Assembly (NCBI GenBank): GCA_900465685.1
Contig: UEGR01000016.1
Location: forward strand, 62,001 to 126,000
Length of the DNA: 64,000 nt
From: Hyphomicrobiales bacterium
GTDB lineage: Bacteria; Pseudomonadota; Alphaproteobacteria; Rhizobiales; Rhizobiaceae
Direction: 5' to 3'
In this document: one piece after another, positions 54,633 to 62,905 of the stretch
How positions within the stretch are numbered: position 1 is the stretch's first letter
Layout of the letters: each line of letters opens with the position of its first letter
Notes under the pieces: model-generated
Databases searched by the model: none
What the model saw: the letters and a program-made list of their open reading frames with translations, nothing else
Told to the model about the DNA's origin: nothing
Translations under genes and position numbers: made by a program

Positions 54633-57422
54633 TTAGTAATGGACCGACAGTGAGTCGATCAGTGTAGCCTTGGGTGGGGCGAACTTTGTCAGATTTATTC
54701 CCTCAACGGCGGAACGATATTCTTCCACGCTAGGCGTACGGCCAAGGATCGCCGACAACACCACCAGAGGGGTGGAAGCGAGAAGCGATTCACCCTTCTT
54801 TTCCGCAGTATCTTCAACGACGCGGCCCTGGAACAGGCGGGTAGAGGTCGCGAGAACCGTATCGCCCTTTTCGGCCTTTTCCTGGTTGCCCATGCAGAGG
54901 TTGCAGCCCGGACGCTCGAGATAGAGAATGTTCTCGTATTCGGTGCGGTTTGCCGTTTTCGGCTTCAGATCATCGAATTCAAAGCCCGAATACTTCTGCA
55001 GGATTTCCCAATCACCTTCGGCCTTCAGCTCGTCGATGATGTTGTAGGTCGGCGCAGCAACAACAAGCGGTGCCTTGAACTCGACCTTGCCCTGTTCCTT
55101 TTCGAGGTTCTTCAGCATCTGGGCAACGATCTTGATGTCGCCCTTGTGGACCATGCACGAACCAACGAAGCCGAGATCCACTTTCTTGGTGCCACCGTAG
55201 TAGGAAACCGGACGGATCGTATCGTGGGTATAGCGGCGCGAAACGTCGGCATTATTGACGTCCGGGTCAGCGATCATCGGTTCGTTAATCAGGTCCAGAT
55301 CGACGACGACCTCCGCAAAATACTTCGCATTATCGTCTGGCTTCAAGGCTGGCTTTTCGCCCGAACGGATTTCCGCAATGCGGGTATCCGCCTTATCGAT
55401 CAGGCCCTGCAATGTGCGGGCAGCATTGTCCATACCCTTGTCGATCATGATCTGGATACGCGACTTGGCGATTTCCAAAGACTCGATCAGCGTCTCATCC
55501 TCGGAGATACAGATCGACGCCTTGGCCTTCATTTCGGCCGTCCAGTCGGTGAAGGTGAAGGCCTGGTCGGCAAGCAATGTGCCGATATGCACTTCGATAA
55601 TGCGGCCCTGGAAGACGTTGTCTCCATGCTGCTTGAGCATCTGCGCCTGCGTGGCATGGACCACATCGCGGAAATCCATATAGGGCTGCATCGTGCCCTT
55701 GAAGGTGACCTTGACCGACTGGGGAATCGGCATGGTCGCTTCGCCGGTGGCGAGCGCCAGCGCTACGGTGCCCGAGTCTGCGCCAAAGGCGACGCCCTTA
55801 GACATGCGGGTATGGCTGTCACCGCCGATAATGATAGCCCAGTCATCCACGGTGATGTCATTCAGCACCTTGTGGATGACGTCCGTCATCGAATGATAGA
55901 CGCCCTTCGGGTCACGCGCGGTGATAACGCCGAAATTGTTCATGAAAGACATCAGCTTAGGGATGTTGACCTGAGCCTTCTTGTCCCAGACAGACGCCGT
56001 ATGGCAGCCAGACTGATAAGCACCGTCCACGAGTGGCGAGATGGTCGTGGCCGCCATCGCCTCAAGCTCTTGCGCGGTCATCAGACCGGTCGTGTCTTGC
56101 GAACCGACGATGTTGACCGTCACGCGCACGTCGGAACCGGCATGCAATACCTTGCCAGGCGTTACGCCAACGGCGTTGCGATTGAAGATCTTCTCGACAG
56201 CCGTCAGGCCCTGACCTTCAACCGAGAGTTCCTTGTTCGGAGCAAAAACCGGCGTTGCGTCGACACCAAGCGTCTGGGCCGCAAATGTCTGCAGCTTCTT
56301 GCCGAAGACGATAGCATAGGAGCTGCCCGCCTTCATGAATTCCATTTTCTGCGGTGTGAACGAGGAAGCGACATCGACCAGCTCGTTTCCAGCTTCGTCG
56401 CGCAGCTTCTTGTTCTTGGCGTCGATCTTCAGAACGGTACCGGTTTCAACCGAGAACTTCTGTTCCAGGATCGGGTTGCCGTCATTATTAAGGATCGGCT
56501 TGCCGTTCTCGTCGAGCTTCTTGACCCAGTTTTTCAGGTTGATGCCGATGCCGCCGGTGACGTCGACGGTGGTCGCGAAGATCGGCGAAATGCCGTTAGT
56601 GCCCGCGACAACAGGAGCGAAGTTGACGAAAGGCACATAGGGGCTCGCCTGTTTGCCGGTCCACAGTGCCACGTTGTTCACACCGGACATGCGCGACGAG
56701 CCGACGCCCATCGTGCCTTTTTCGGCGATCATCATCACACGCTTGTCAGGATGCTGCTTCTGAAGCGCTACAATTTCCTGCTGCGCTTCAGGCGTGATCA
56801 TGCACTGACCATGAAGCTGACGGTCGGAGCGCGAGTGCGCCTGGTTGCCCGGGGAAAGAAGGTCGGTCGAGATATCGCCTTCTGCGGCGATGAAAGTCAC
56901 GACCTTGATCTCGTCTTCGACGTCCGGAAGCTTCGTGAAAAACTCTGCCTTGGCATAGCTTTCGAGAACGTCCTTGGCGACGGCATTGCCAGCCTTATAG
57001 GCATCGCGCAGGCGGAACATGTCAGCGTCGTAGAGGAAGACCTGGGTCTTCAAAATCTCGCCGGCCTTCACGGCAATCGCGGCATTGTCGCCAAGCGTGA
57101 TGTCGAGCAGCACTTCGACCGAAGGCCCGCCCTTCATGTGCGACAGAAGTTCGAGGGCAAATTCGGGTGTGATTTCAGGAACGGCGGTTTCACCGAGCAC
57201 GATTTTCTTCAGAAACGCAGCCTTGGCGCCAGCAGCACTCGTCGTGCCCGGCAGCGTGTTGTAGATGAAGAAATGCAGGGCATCTTTCCGATATTCGCTG
57301 CCAGTGTCCTCAATCAGCGCGATGATTTCACTGGTTAGCCTGCCATCGTCAATCGGCTTGGGAGCAAGCCCTTGATTTTTTCTGCTTTCGATTTCAGCCA
57401 AGTAATCCAGATAAAGATTCAT
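54633..57422 (-). CDS. acnB: Aconitase B (bifunctional aconitate hydratase 2/2-methylisocitrate dehydratase)
   Basis: A 929-residue aconitase of the AcnB type, with an N-terminal HEAT-like domain, swivel domain and three iron-sulfur domain parts. The cluster cysteines are in GSCMVHKGD and CNLCMGNQ, and GGDSHTRM carries active-site residues. It interconverts citrate and isocitrate, or dehydrates 2-methylisocitrate. It is longer than E. coli AcnB (865); an extra insertion lies about residues 265-355 (near LKNWVKKLDENGKPILNNDG). The start at 57422 is preferred over 57521 because a GGAA site precedes it and relatives begin MNLYLDYLAEIE. Two citrate synthase genes are nearby. Confidence 0.92.
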   Translation of the reverse strand: MNLYLDYLAEIESRKNQGLAPKPIDDGRLTSEIIALIEDTGSEYRKDALHFFIYNTLPGTTSAAGAKAAFLKKIVLGETAVPEITPEFALELLSHMKGGPSVEVLLDITLGDNAAIAVKAGEILKTQVFLYDADMFRLRDAYKAGNAVAKDVLESYAKAEFFTKLPDVEDEIKVVTFIAAEGDISTDLLSPGNQAHSRSDRQLHGQCMITPEAQQEIVALQKQHPDKRVMMIAEKGTMGVGSSRMSGVNNVALWTGKQASPYVPFVNFAPVVAGTNGISPIFATTVDVTGGIGINLKNWVKKLDENGKPILNNDGNPILEQKFSVETGTVLKIDAKNKKLRDEAGNELVDVASSFTPQKMEFMKAGSSYAIVFGKKLQTFAAQTLGVDATPVFAPNKELSVEGQGLTAVEKIFNRNAVGVTPGKVLHAGSDVRVTVNIVGSQDTTGLMTAQELEAMAATTISPLVDGAYQSGCHTASVWDKKAQVNIPKLMSFMNNFGVITARDPKGVYHSMTDVIHKVLNDITVDDWAIIIGGDSHTRMSKGVAFGADSGTVALALATGEATMPIPQSVKVTFKGTMQPYMDFRDVVHATQAQMLKQHGDNVFQGRIIEVHIGTLLADQAFTFTDWTAEMKAKASICISEDETLIESLEIAKSRIQIMIDKGMDNAARTLQGLIDKADTRIAEIRSGEKPALKPDDNAKYFAEVVVDLDLINEPMIADPDVNNADVSRRYTHDTIRPVSYYGGTKKVDLGFVGSCMVHKGDIKIVAQMLKNLEKEQGKVEFKAPLVVAAPTYNIIDELKAEGDWEILQKYSGFEFDDLKPKTANRTEYENILYLERPGCNLCMGNQEKAEKGDTVLATSTRLFQGRVVEDTAEKKGESLLASTPLVVLSAILGRTPSVEEYRSAVEGINLTKFAPPKATLIDSLSVHY

Positions 57423-57613
57423 CGCAATTCCAACATCATGAGGCTTGAGGTGCCGAAATGCACCGCTACTGAACGATATTTCTAATCGACCGGGGTTTGA
57501 GTACGCCAACACGGGCCGCATGACAAGATACTGAATTTCAATAAAACTAGTGTTTATTAGTCAAGTTTTATCGACTAAAAGCGAGATCAGACATTCTCTA
57601 TTGGACTGGATTC

Positions 57614-58072
57614 ATGGAAACCGAAGAATTCACCCCACTTGGCTTTTCTGATCTGACCAGTGACGAAGCATTTATTGTATCCGCTTTTAGATACTGGCAA
57701 TCTTCCGGCTCGACGTCGACGGAAGCAGAAAGTAACCTGGTCGACATGCTGAAATATGATCGGCTGCACAACGGTCTCTTTTTGTTGTTCGACCTATTCA
57801 GAATGCTTCCAGACCAATATAGCCGACACCAGACGACCGACAGCGCCCTTTTGACATCGGTTGAGGAGGACTTGCTGGAGGAAATCGGTTCCTTTAACGC
57901 CAAGTCGAAGCGATGCGTCCAAGCGTTTCAGCAAGTCATGGAACAAGCAGGTACAACTGTTCGGCCCCCGTCGGAGATTCCACGTTCCGGTTACGACCAG
58001 CTTGTAGAGATTATTGATCGAAAAGCGGCGAAGGTATTCGACGCACTTTACCCAGGCTATCTTGCGAACTGA
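57614..58072 (+). CDS. Hypothetical protein, 152 residues
   Basis: A soluble, acidic 152-residue protein, divergent from acnB. It has no motif that I recognise: the N-terminal half has an aromatic helix (FRYWQSSG) and a hydrophobic stretch LFLLFDLFRMLP, and the C-terminal half has the segment SGYDQLVEIIDRKAAKVFDALYPG. No signal peptide or membrane span. It may be a small regulatory or accessory protein for the neighbouring citrate-cycle genes; that is guesswork from position. Confidence 0.6.
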   Translation: METEEFTPLGFSDLTSDEAFIVSAFRYWQSSGSTSTEAESNLVDMLKYDRLHNGLFLLFDLFRMLPDQYSRHQTTDSALLTSVEEDLLEEIGSFNAKSKRCVQAFQQVMEQAGTTVRPPSEIPRSGYDQLVEIIDRKAAKVFDALYPGYLAN

Positions 58073-58177
58073 ATGCAAAAACAGGAGCGCCCCCGCCCCC
58101 GACAAGGACGATATACGGCCTCAATTCTTTGTGATTCAGCGCCCACGCTGAACTGATATTCAGTCATCGGGCAAATT

Positions 58178-59278
58178 TCAGCTTGGCCGCGGACCCGTAT
58201 AGCGGGATTGCGGTCTGATAAGCCTTCCCGTGCGTTCCTGCTCCAGTACATGCGCAGTCCATCCCGCCATACGACCGGCAGCGAAGACATTGGTAAAACT
58301 GTCGCGCGGGAAACCGACCGTTTCGAGCACCAGTGCAGTATAAAACTCCACATTGGTTTGCAAAGGACGAAGCGGCTTTTTCTCCTTCAGAAGAGCCAAT
58401 GCGGTCTCCTCCACTTTGCCCGCGAAAGAAATGCGCGCGGAGCCATCCTTAAGGATAGACAGGGCCCCCTTTAATACGTCGGCTCTCGGGTCACGAACCC
58501 GGTAAATACGGTGGCCGAAGCCCATCAGGCGCTCCCCGCGAGCCAGCGCATCCTGCAACCACGGCTCGATATTTGCATCGGTTCCAATCGCATCCAGCAT
58601 ATCAAGCACCGGGCCCGGTGCTCCGCCATGGAGCGGTCCCTTCAAAGCGCAGAGCGCACCGACAACTGACGAAAAAAGTCCGGCTTCCGTCGAGGCAATC
58701 ACACGGGCCGTGAAGGTGGAGGCATTGAGCCCGTGATCGGCAACCGTAGTCATGTAAGTATCGAGCGCCCGTACCTTCTCCGGCGAAGGCTGCACACCGG
58801 AGAGCATCCGCAGGAAATCTGCCGAATGGGCGAGTGAGCTATCAGGCGCAATCGGCGCAAGTCCCTGCTTGTTGCGAATGATTGCTGTGGCAAAGACCGG
58901 GACGGCTGCAACAGCAATAATGTGATGTGGTCTTTTTTCATCATCCGGCAGCGACGATAGGAGAAGGCGAAGTGCCTCCACGGCAGAGAGGTGCGAAAGA
59001 GCTGGAAGCAAAGGCTGCATCAGTTCAAAGACGCGTTGCCTTGCTATGCCCAGTTGGTCGCGAATGTCCCGTGCAGTGACGATTGGCGAGGTTTGCTCCT
59101 TCCAAAGTAATTCCAACACCTGCTCGAAGGACCAGTCAGCCAGTTCCGCTAAGTGATGGCCTCGAATGACCAGTTCGCCTGCCTGTCCGTCCACATGGCT
59201 CAGCATGGTTTCCGCCGCGACAACATCATCAAGGCCTGGAGCCGAAGTCTGGCGAACAATAGCAGGGGTTGCGGACAT
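58178..59278 (-). CDS. Citrate/2-methylcitrate synthase family protein
   Basis: A 366-residue short-form citrate synthase. The active-site histidines are in LHGGAPGPVLDML and LMGFGHRIYRVRDPRADVLKG. The third catalytic residue, aspartate in most members (NVDFY), is replaced by glutamate in TNVEFYTALVLETVGFPRD. The enzyme should condense an acyl-CoA with oxaloacetate, giving citrate or methylcitrate. It is divergent from the HTH-fused citrate synthase, 93 bases apart, and has the close paralogous C terminus RLIRPQSRYTG. Confidence 0.85.
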   Translation of the reverse strand: MSATPAIVRQTSAPGLDDVVAAETMLSHVDGQAGELVIRGHHLAELADWSFEQVLELLWKEQTSPIVTARDIRDQLGIARQRVFELMQPLLPALSHLSAVEALRLLLSSLPDDEKRPHHIIAVAAVPVFATAIIRNKQGLAPIAPDSSLAHSADFLRMLSGVQPSPEKVRALDTYMTTVADHGLNASTFTARVIASTEAGLFSSVVGALCALKGPLHGGAPGPVLDMLDAIGTDANIEPWLQDALARGERLMGFGHRIYRVRDPRADVLKGALSILKDGSARISFAGKVEETALALLKEKKPLRPLQTNVEFYTALVLETVGFPRDSFTNVFAAGRMAGWTAHVLEQERTGRLIRPQSRYTGPRPS

Positions 59279-59371
59279 GTCGTTCTCCTCTGTTCAATGC
59301 GAATACAGTTGAGGATGCCGCCGAGTATATATATCGTCAATCTTGATTCACATAATCAATACGAGATCAGA

Positions 59372-60553
59372 ATGCAGTATCCCGACAAGTTCATGACTGC
59401 CGATCGCGCTTCAGCCGAGCTTGGTATCAGCCGGGCAACACTTTATGCCTATGTGAGCCGCGGGCTGATCCGCACGAGCAGTGCTTCGGATGACCCTCGC
59501 CGCAAACTCTACAGCGCACATGACATTGAGCTACTGAAGAAAAGAAAGGCCGTTGGACGGCGTCCGGGACAGGCTGCTGCCAACGCCCTTGATTGGGGAC
59601 TACCTGTTCTGGAATCGGCCATCACCGAAATCGCGGAAGGCGGCTTGCGCTATCGCGGTCATAGCGCTCTTGAGCTCTCCCAAAAAGCCCCCTTGGAAGA
59701 GGTGGCGTGTTTGCTATGGAATTGCAGCGAAGCTGATCCATTTACTGATCCGAAGGCTTCTCCTCCGTCATGGCCACAGTCGGTTTTAGACCTCGCCAGA
59801 AATCTGCCGCTGACAGAACGATGTCAGACACTTCTCCCCCTTGTGGAAGCAGGTCGCCTCACCGCATGGCGGCGCGACAACCGGCGTCTATGGTCTGGCG
59901 CTGCGGCCATATTGCGGGCTGTCGCCGGAGCCTGCACCTCAAGCCAGCCGAATACCCAGCCGGTCCACCTCTTTCTCGCCAATGCCTGGCAAACGGATGC
60001 TCTGGGGGCTGATCTGATCCGTCGCGCGCTGGTTCTACAAGCAGATCACGAGCTTAATGCATCGGCATTTGCCGTGCGGGTTGTTGCTTCAACGGGCGCT
60101 TCTCTGGGTGCATGCCTGAATGCGGGGCTTTCTGCGCTGAGTGGCCCCTTGCACGGTGGTATGACCAGCCTTGTTGAGCTGCTATTCGATGAACTGGATC
60201 AGAATAGCGACATAGAACGGGTAATCGAAGAACGTCTGCGTCGGGGTGAAACCATTCCCGGCTTTCATCATCCGCTCTATCCGGATGGTGATCCACGCGC
60301 GGCAGGCCTGCTCCCCCATCTTCCGCCGAATGCACGGCGAGACGAACTTCTGCAAGTAATGAATGACACCGCCGGGCAATTGCCCACCTGTGATGTGGCG
60401 CTGGTGAGCCTACGGCGAAGTCTCAATTTGCCTCGCGGCTCCGCATTGGCAATTTTTGCCATTGCTCGCACTGTTGGCTGGATAGCTCATGCCCTGGAAC
60501 AGAAGCTGCACGACAAACTCATCAGGCCCCGCGCGCGCTATGTCGGACAATAA
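59372..60553 (+). CDS. Citrate synthase fused to an N-terminal HTH
   Basis: A 393-residue protein with an N-terminal MerR/excisionase-like helix-turn-helix (MTADRASAELGISRATLYAY, then GLIRTSSASDDPRRKLYSAHD) joined to a citrate synthase domain. The active histidines are in LHGGMTSLVELLF and PGFHHPLYPDGDP, and the aspartate position is kept in CDVALVSL. Proteins of this type occur in proteobacteria as citrate synthase family; the HTH suggests DNA binding or autoregulation of the divergent citrate synthase. It starts at ATG 59372; the open frame to 59153 overlaps the other gene. Confidence 0.85.
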   Translation: MQYPDKFMTADRASAELGISRATLYAYVSRGLIRTSSASDDPRRKLYSAHDIELLKKRKAVGRRPGQAAANALDWGLPVLESAITEIAEGGLRYRGHSALELSQKAPLEEVACLLWNCSEADPFTDPKASPPSWPQSVLDLARNLPLTERCQTLLPLVEAGRLTAWRRDNRRLWSGAAAILRAVAGACTSSQPNTQPVHLFLANAWQTDALGADLIRRALVLQADHELNASAFAVRVVASTGASLGACLNAGLSALSGPLHGGMTSLVELLFDELDQNSDIERVIEERLRRGETIPGFHHPLYPDGDPRAAGLLPHLPPNARRDELLQVMNDTAGQLPTCDVALVSLRRSLNLPRGSALAIFAIARTVGWIAHALEQKLHDKLIRPRARYVGQ

Positions 60554-60687
60554 CGGCAGCAGTTTAGATCGGCATCCGTTCCAGTCCCGAGAGCATGCAT
60601 TCCACCTCCATGCCCAGTGTCAACTGTTCAGCAAAGACACTGGTTGCTAACAATCATTTTGTTTCAGCACCATCATCCATTAGAGTT

Positions 60688-61623
60688 TTAGTGTGCCAAC
60701 AACCTGTCGACAAATCGGGTAGCTATGCGACGTCTATACTGTGCGGGCGTGCAACCAAGCACGCGTCGGAAGACAGTACAGAAAGCTGCCTCTGACAAAT
60801 ACCCGACGGAGAACCCAATGTTTCTTACATTGGTCTCCGTGGATTGGAGCAAATCCGCAGCAAGCTGCATTCGCCAGCTCGTAAGATAATCAAGCGGGGT
60901 TTGACCGACCACTTCGCGAAAGCGTACGGCAAAAGTCGTTCTGGACATGTTGGCAATCCCGGCAAGCTCTGCAACCGTCCAGCGGCTTGCAGGCTCGGCA
61001 TGCATGGCAGCAATCGCACGGGAGAGCCGTTTATCGGCGAGCGCTCCCAGCCAACCGTTATGTTCATCTGAAGAATCCAGCCAGAGCCGCAATACTTGCA
61101 AGAGCATGATATGGGCCAGGTGCTCGGTCATCAGCGCACTGCCAGGCGAGTTCTGGTCCAATTCCAACACGAGCTGTTCAAGTGACCATCTAAGCACACC
61201 GGCCGGTCTGGACGACCCGCGAATGTGGATTACCGCCGGCAAAGATGCAAATAGCTGATCAAAGCGCTCTTTCTCAAAAGTGAAGCGTCCGCCGATCAGA
61301 GAAAAATCACCACCACCATTATATGTGGCCATCCCATTTTCAGCACCGTCATAAATCGACGCTGCCTCAATCGCTGGTAGCCCGAGCTTGTTTGTCGCAA
61401 CAACGGGATAGCCGCGTGTAAGCAGCACACAATCTCCGGCTTCAATCCAACGTGGCTCCACCTCACCCTCGACAGTTAGCCAGCAGCAGCCCTTCATTGC
61501 CGCGTTAAATTTTATGCCTTCATGGGCGGGAAAACTGATTGCCCAGTCTCCACCCACCTCAAGGCCCACACTCAGCGTGCCTTTGGGCTTCAGTAAAGAA
61601 AGCGCATTGGAGAGAGGGTCCAT
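60688..61623 (-). CDS. AraC-family transcriptional regulator, cupin_6 type
   Basis: A 311-residue AraC regulator. The N-terminal cupin domain (about 10-170: GGDWAISFPAHEGIKFNAAMKGC, AGDCVLLTRGYPV) is of the cupin_6 group often linked to aldehyde or SDR-type genes. The C-terminal HTH pair (WTVAELAGIANMSRTTFAVRF and VRNIGFSVGYLSEAAFCTVFRR) is intact. It is divergent from the SDR gene 118 bases away and probably activates it. Confidence 0.9.
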   Translation of the reverse strand: MDPLSNALSLLKPKGTLSVGLEVGGDWAISFPAHEGIKFNAAMKGCCWLTVEGEVEPRWIEAGDCVLLTRGYPVVATNKLGLPAIEAASIYDGAENGMATYNGGGDFSLIGGRFTFEKERFDQLFASLPAVIHIRGSSRPAGVLRWSLEQLVLELDQNSPGSALMTEHLAHIMLLQVLRLWLDSSDEHNGWLGALADKRLSRAIAAMHAEPASRWTVAELAGIANMSRTTFAVRFREVVGQTPLDYLTSWRMQLAADLLQSTETNVRNIGFSVGYLSEAAFCTVFRRVLGCTPAQYRRRIATRFVDRLLAH

Positions 61624-61741
61624 ACCTGAAATCCGAACGATCTAGTAACAAACCAGTACTTCTTAACATGGATTGTTCAACTCGCACCTCTTATTTTTGT
61701 ACCAGCCATTCAGGGCAAGCAACATCGATTGGAGAGCAAAC

Positions 61742-62701
61742 ATGACGGATCACCAAAAGCCGCTTCATTCCGGCTTCAACGCAGACAGTTCAACAATGGA
61801 TGTTATTTCTGGCGTTGACCTCTCGGGCAAGCGTGCAATCGTAACCGGAGGACACTCGGGTCTTGGCCTCGAAACAACCATCGCCCTATCCAAAGCTGGC
61901 GCCGCTGTGACCGTTGCATCCCGCAACGTCAAGGAAGCACGCGCTGCGACCAGTAACATTCCGAAAGTCACGGTCGAACAACTCGATCTGTCGGACTTGC
62001 AGAGCGTCCAGGCCTTTGCTGAAAAAGTCCTCAAGGAAGACGAGCATATCGATATTCTCATCAACAATGCAGGCGTCATGGCTGCGCCCGAGACACGGGT
62101 TGGACAGAACCGGGAAATGCAGTTCGCAACCAACCACCTTGGCCATTTTGCGCTGGCAAACCACCTGTGGCCGGTCTTGTCCGGTGGTGCACGCGTCATT
62201 TCGGTCTCTTCAGCCGGGCATCACTTCTCGCCGATCCGATGGTATGACCTTAATTTCGCAGATGGTTATGATAAATGGGTTGCGTATGGTCAGTCTAAAA
62301 CGGCCAATGCACTTTTTGCTTTGGAGTTGGATAATCTTGGACGCGAAGAAGGCGTTCGAGCCTTTTCGCTGCATCCCGGAAATATTGTTACCCCACTGCA
62401 ACGACATCTGACGATGGAAGAAATGCTCGCAGCCGGCTGGATCGACGCCGATGGAAATCCACTTATTCCACTCAAGTCACCCGAACAAGGCGCCGCGACG
62501 GCCGTCTGGGCAGCAACAACGCCGCAGCTTGACGGTCTTGGTGGCCTTTATTGCGAAGATTGCGACGTGGCAATTCGTGCCGATGATACGACGCCACCTT
62601 TGGTGGGCGTGAAAGCCTATGCGACCGACACGGACGAGGCGAAACGTCTTTGGAGAGTCTCAGCCGAGCTCACAGGTGTTAACGCTTTTGCAAAGGGCTA
62701 G
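61742..62701 (+). CDS. SDR-family oxidoreductase
   Basis: A 319-residue short-chain dehydrogenase of the retinol-dehydrogenase-like kind. The cofactor motif VTGGHSGLGLET, the NNAG motif, the catalytic serine in SVSSAGHHF and the tyrosine-lysine pair YGQSKTANALF are all present. It oxidises or reduces an alcohol/ketone with NAD(P). GGAGAG lies 7 bases before the ATG. Regulated, most likely, by the divergent AraC protein. Confidence 0.9.
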   Translation: MTDHQKPLHSGFNADSSTMDVISGVDLSGKRAIVTGGHSGLGLETTIALSKAGAAVTVASRNVKEARAATSNIPKVTVEQLDLSDLQSVQAFAEKVLKEDEHIDILINNAGVMAAPETRVGQNREMQFATNHLGHFALANHLWPVLSGGARVISVSSAGHHFSPIRWYDLNFADGYDKWVAYGQSKTANALFALELDNLGREEGVRAFSLHPGNIVTPLQRHLTMEEMLAAGWIDADGNPLIPLKSPEQGAATAVWAATTPQLDGLGGLYCEDCDVAIRADDTTPPLVGVKAYATDTDEAKRLWRVSAELTGVNAFAKG

Positions 62702-62905
62702 CGCAGTTTGTGTCAGCTTACGCGCTGAACACAAACAAGAACCCTATACATAAGATCATTGCGGCGCGCGGCAGAGCCCCGCGATGGATCGGCACCAGAC
62801 CTATCCGCTGAACCAGAAGCCAAACATGCTTCGATAGCGCACATGTGCCTGCATTTCATTCTTGCCGCCCAAAACAGTCACCCCGACGCGAAACCGGAAA
62901 CACAG

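Noticed and set aside
55146-57338. A 730-codon open frame opposite acnB
   Set aside because: It mirrors the codons of the well-supported acnB gene and has no domain of its own; long antisense frames are common in GC-rich genes.
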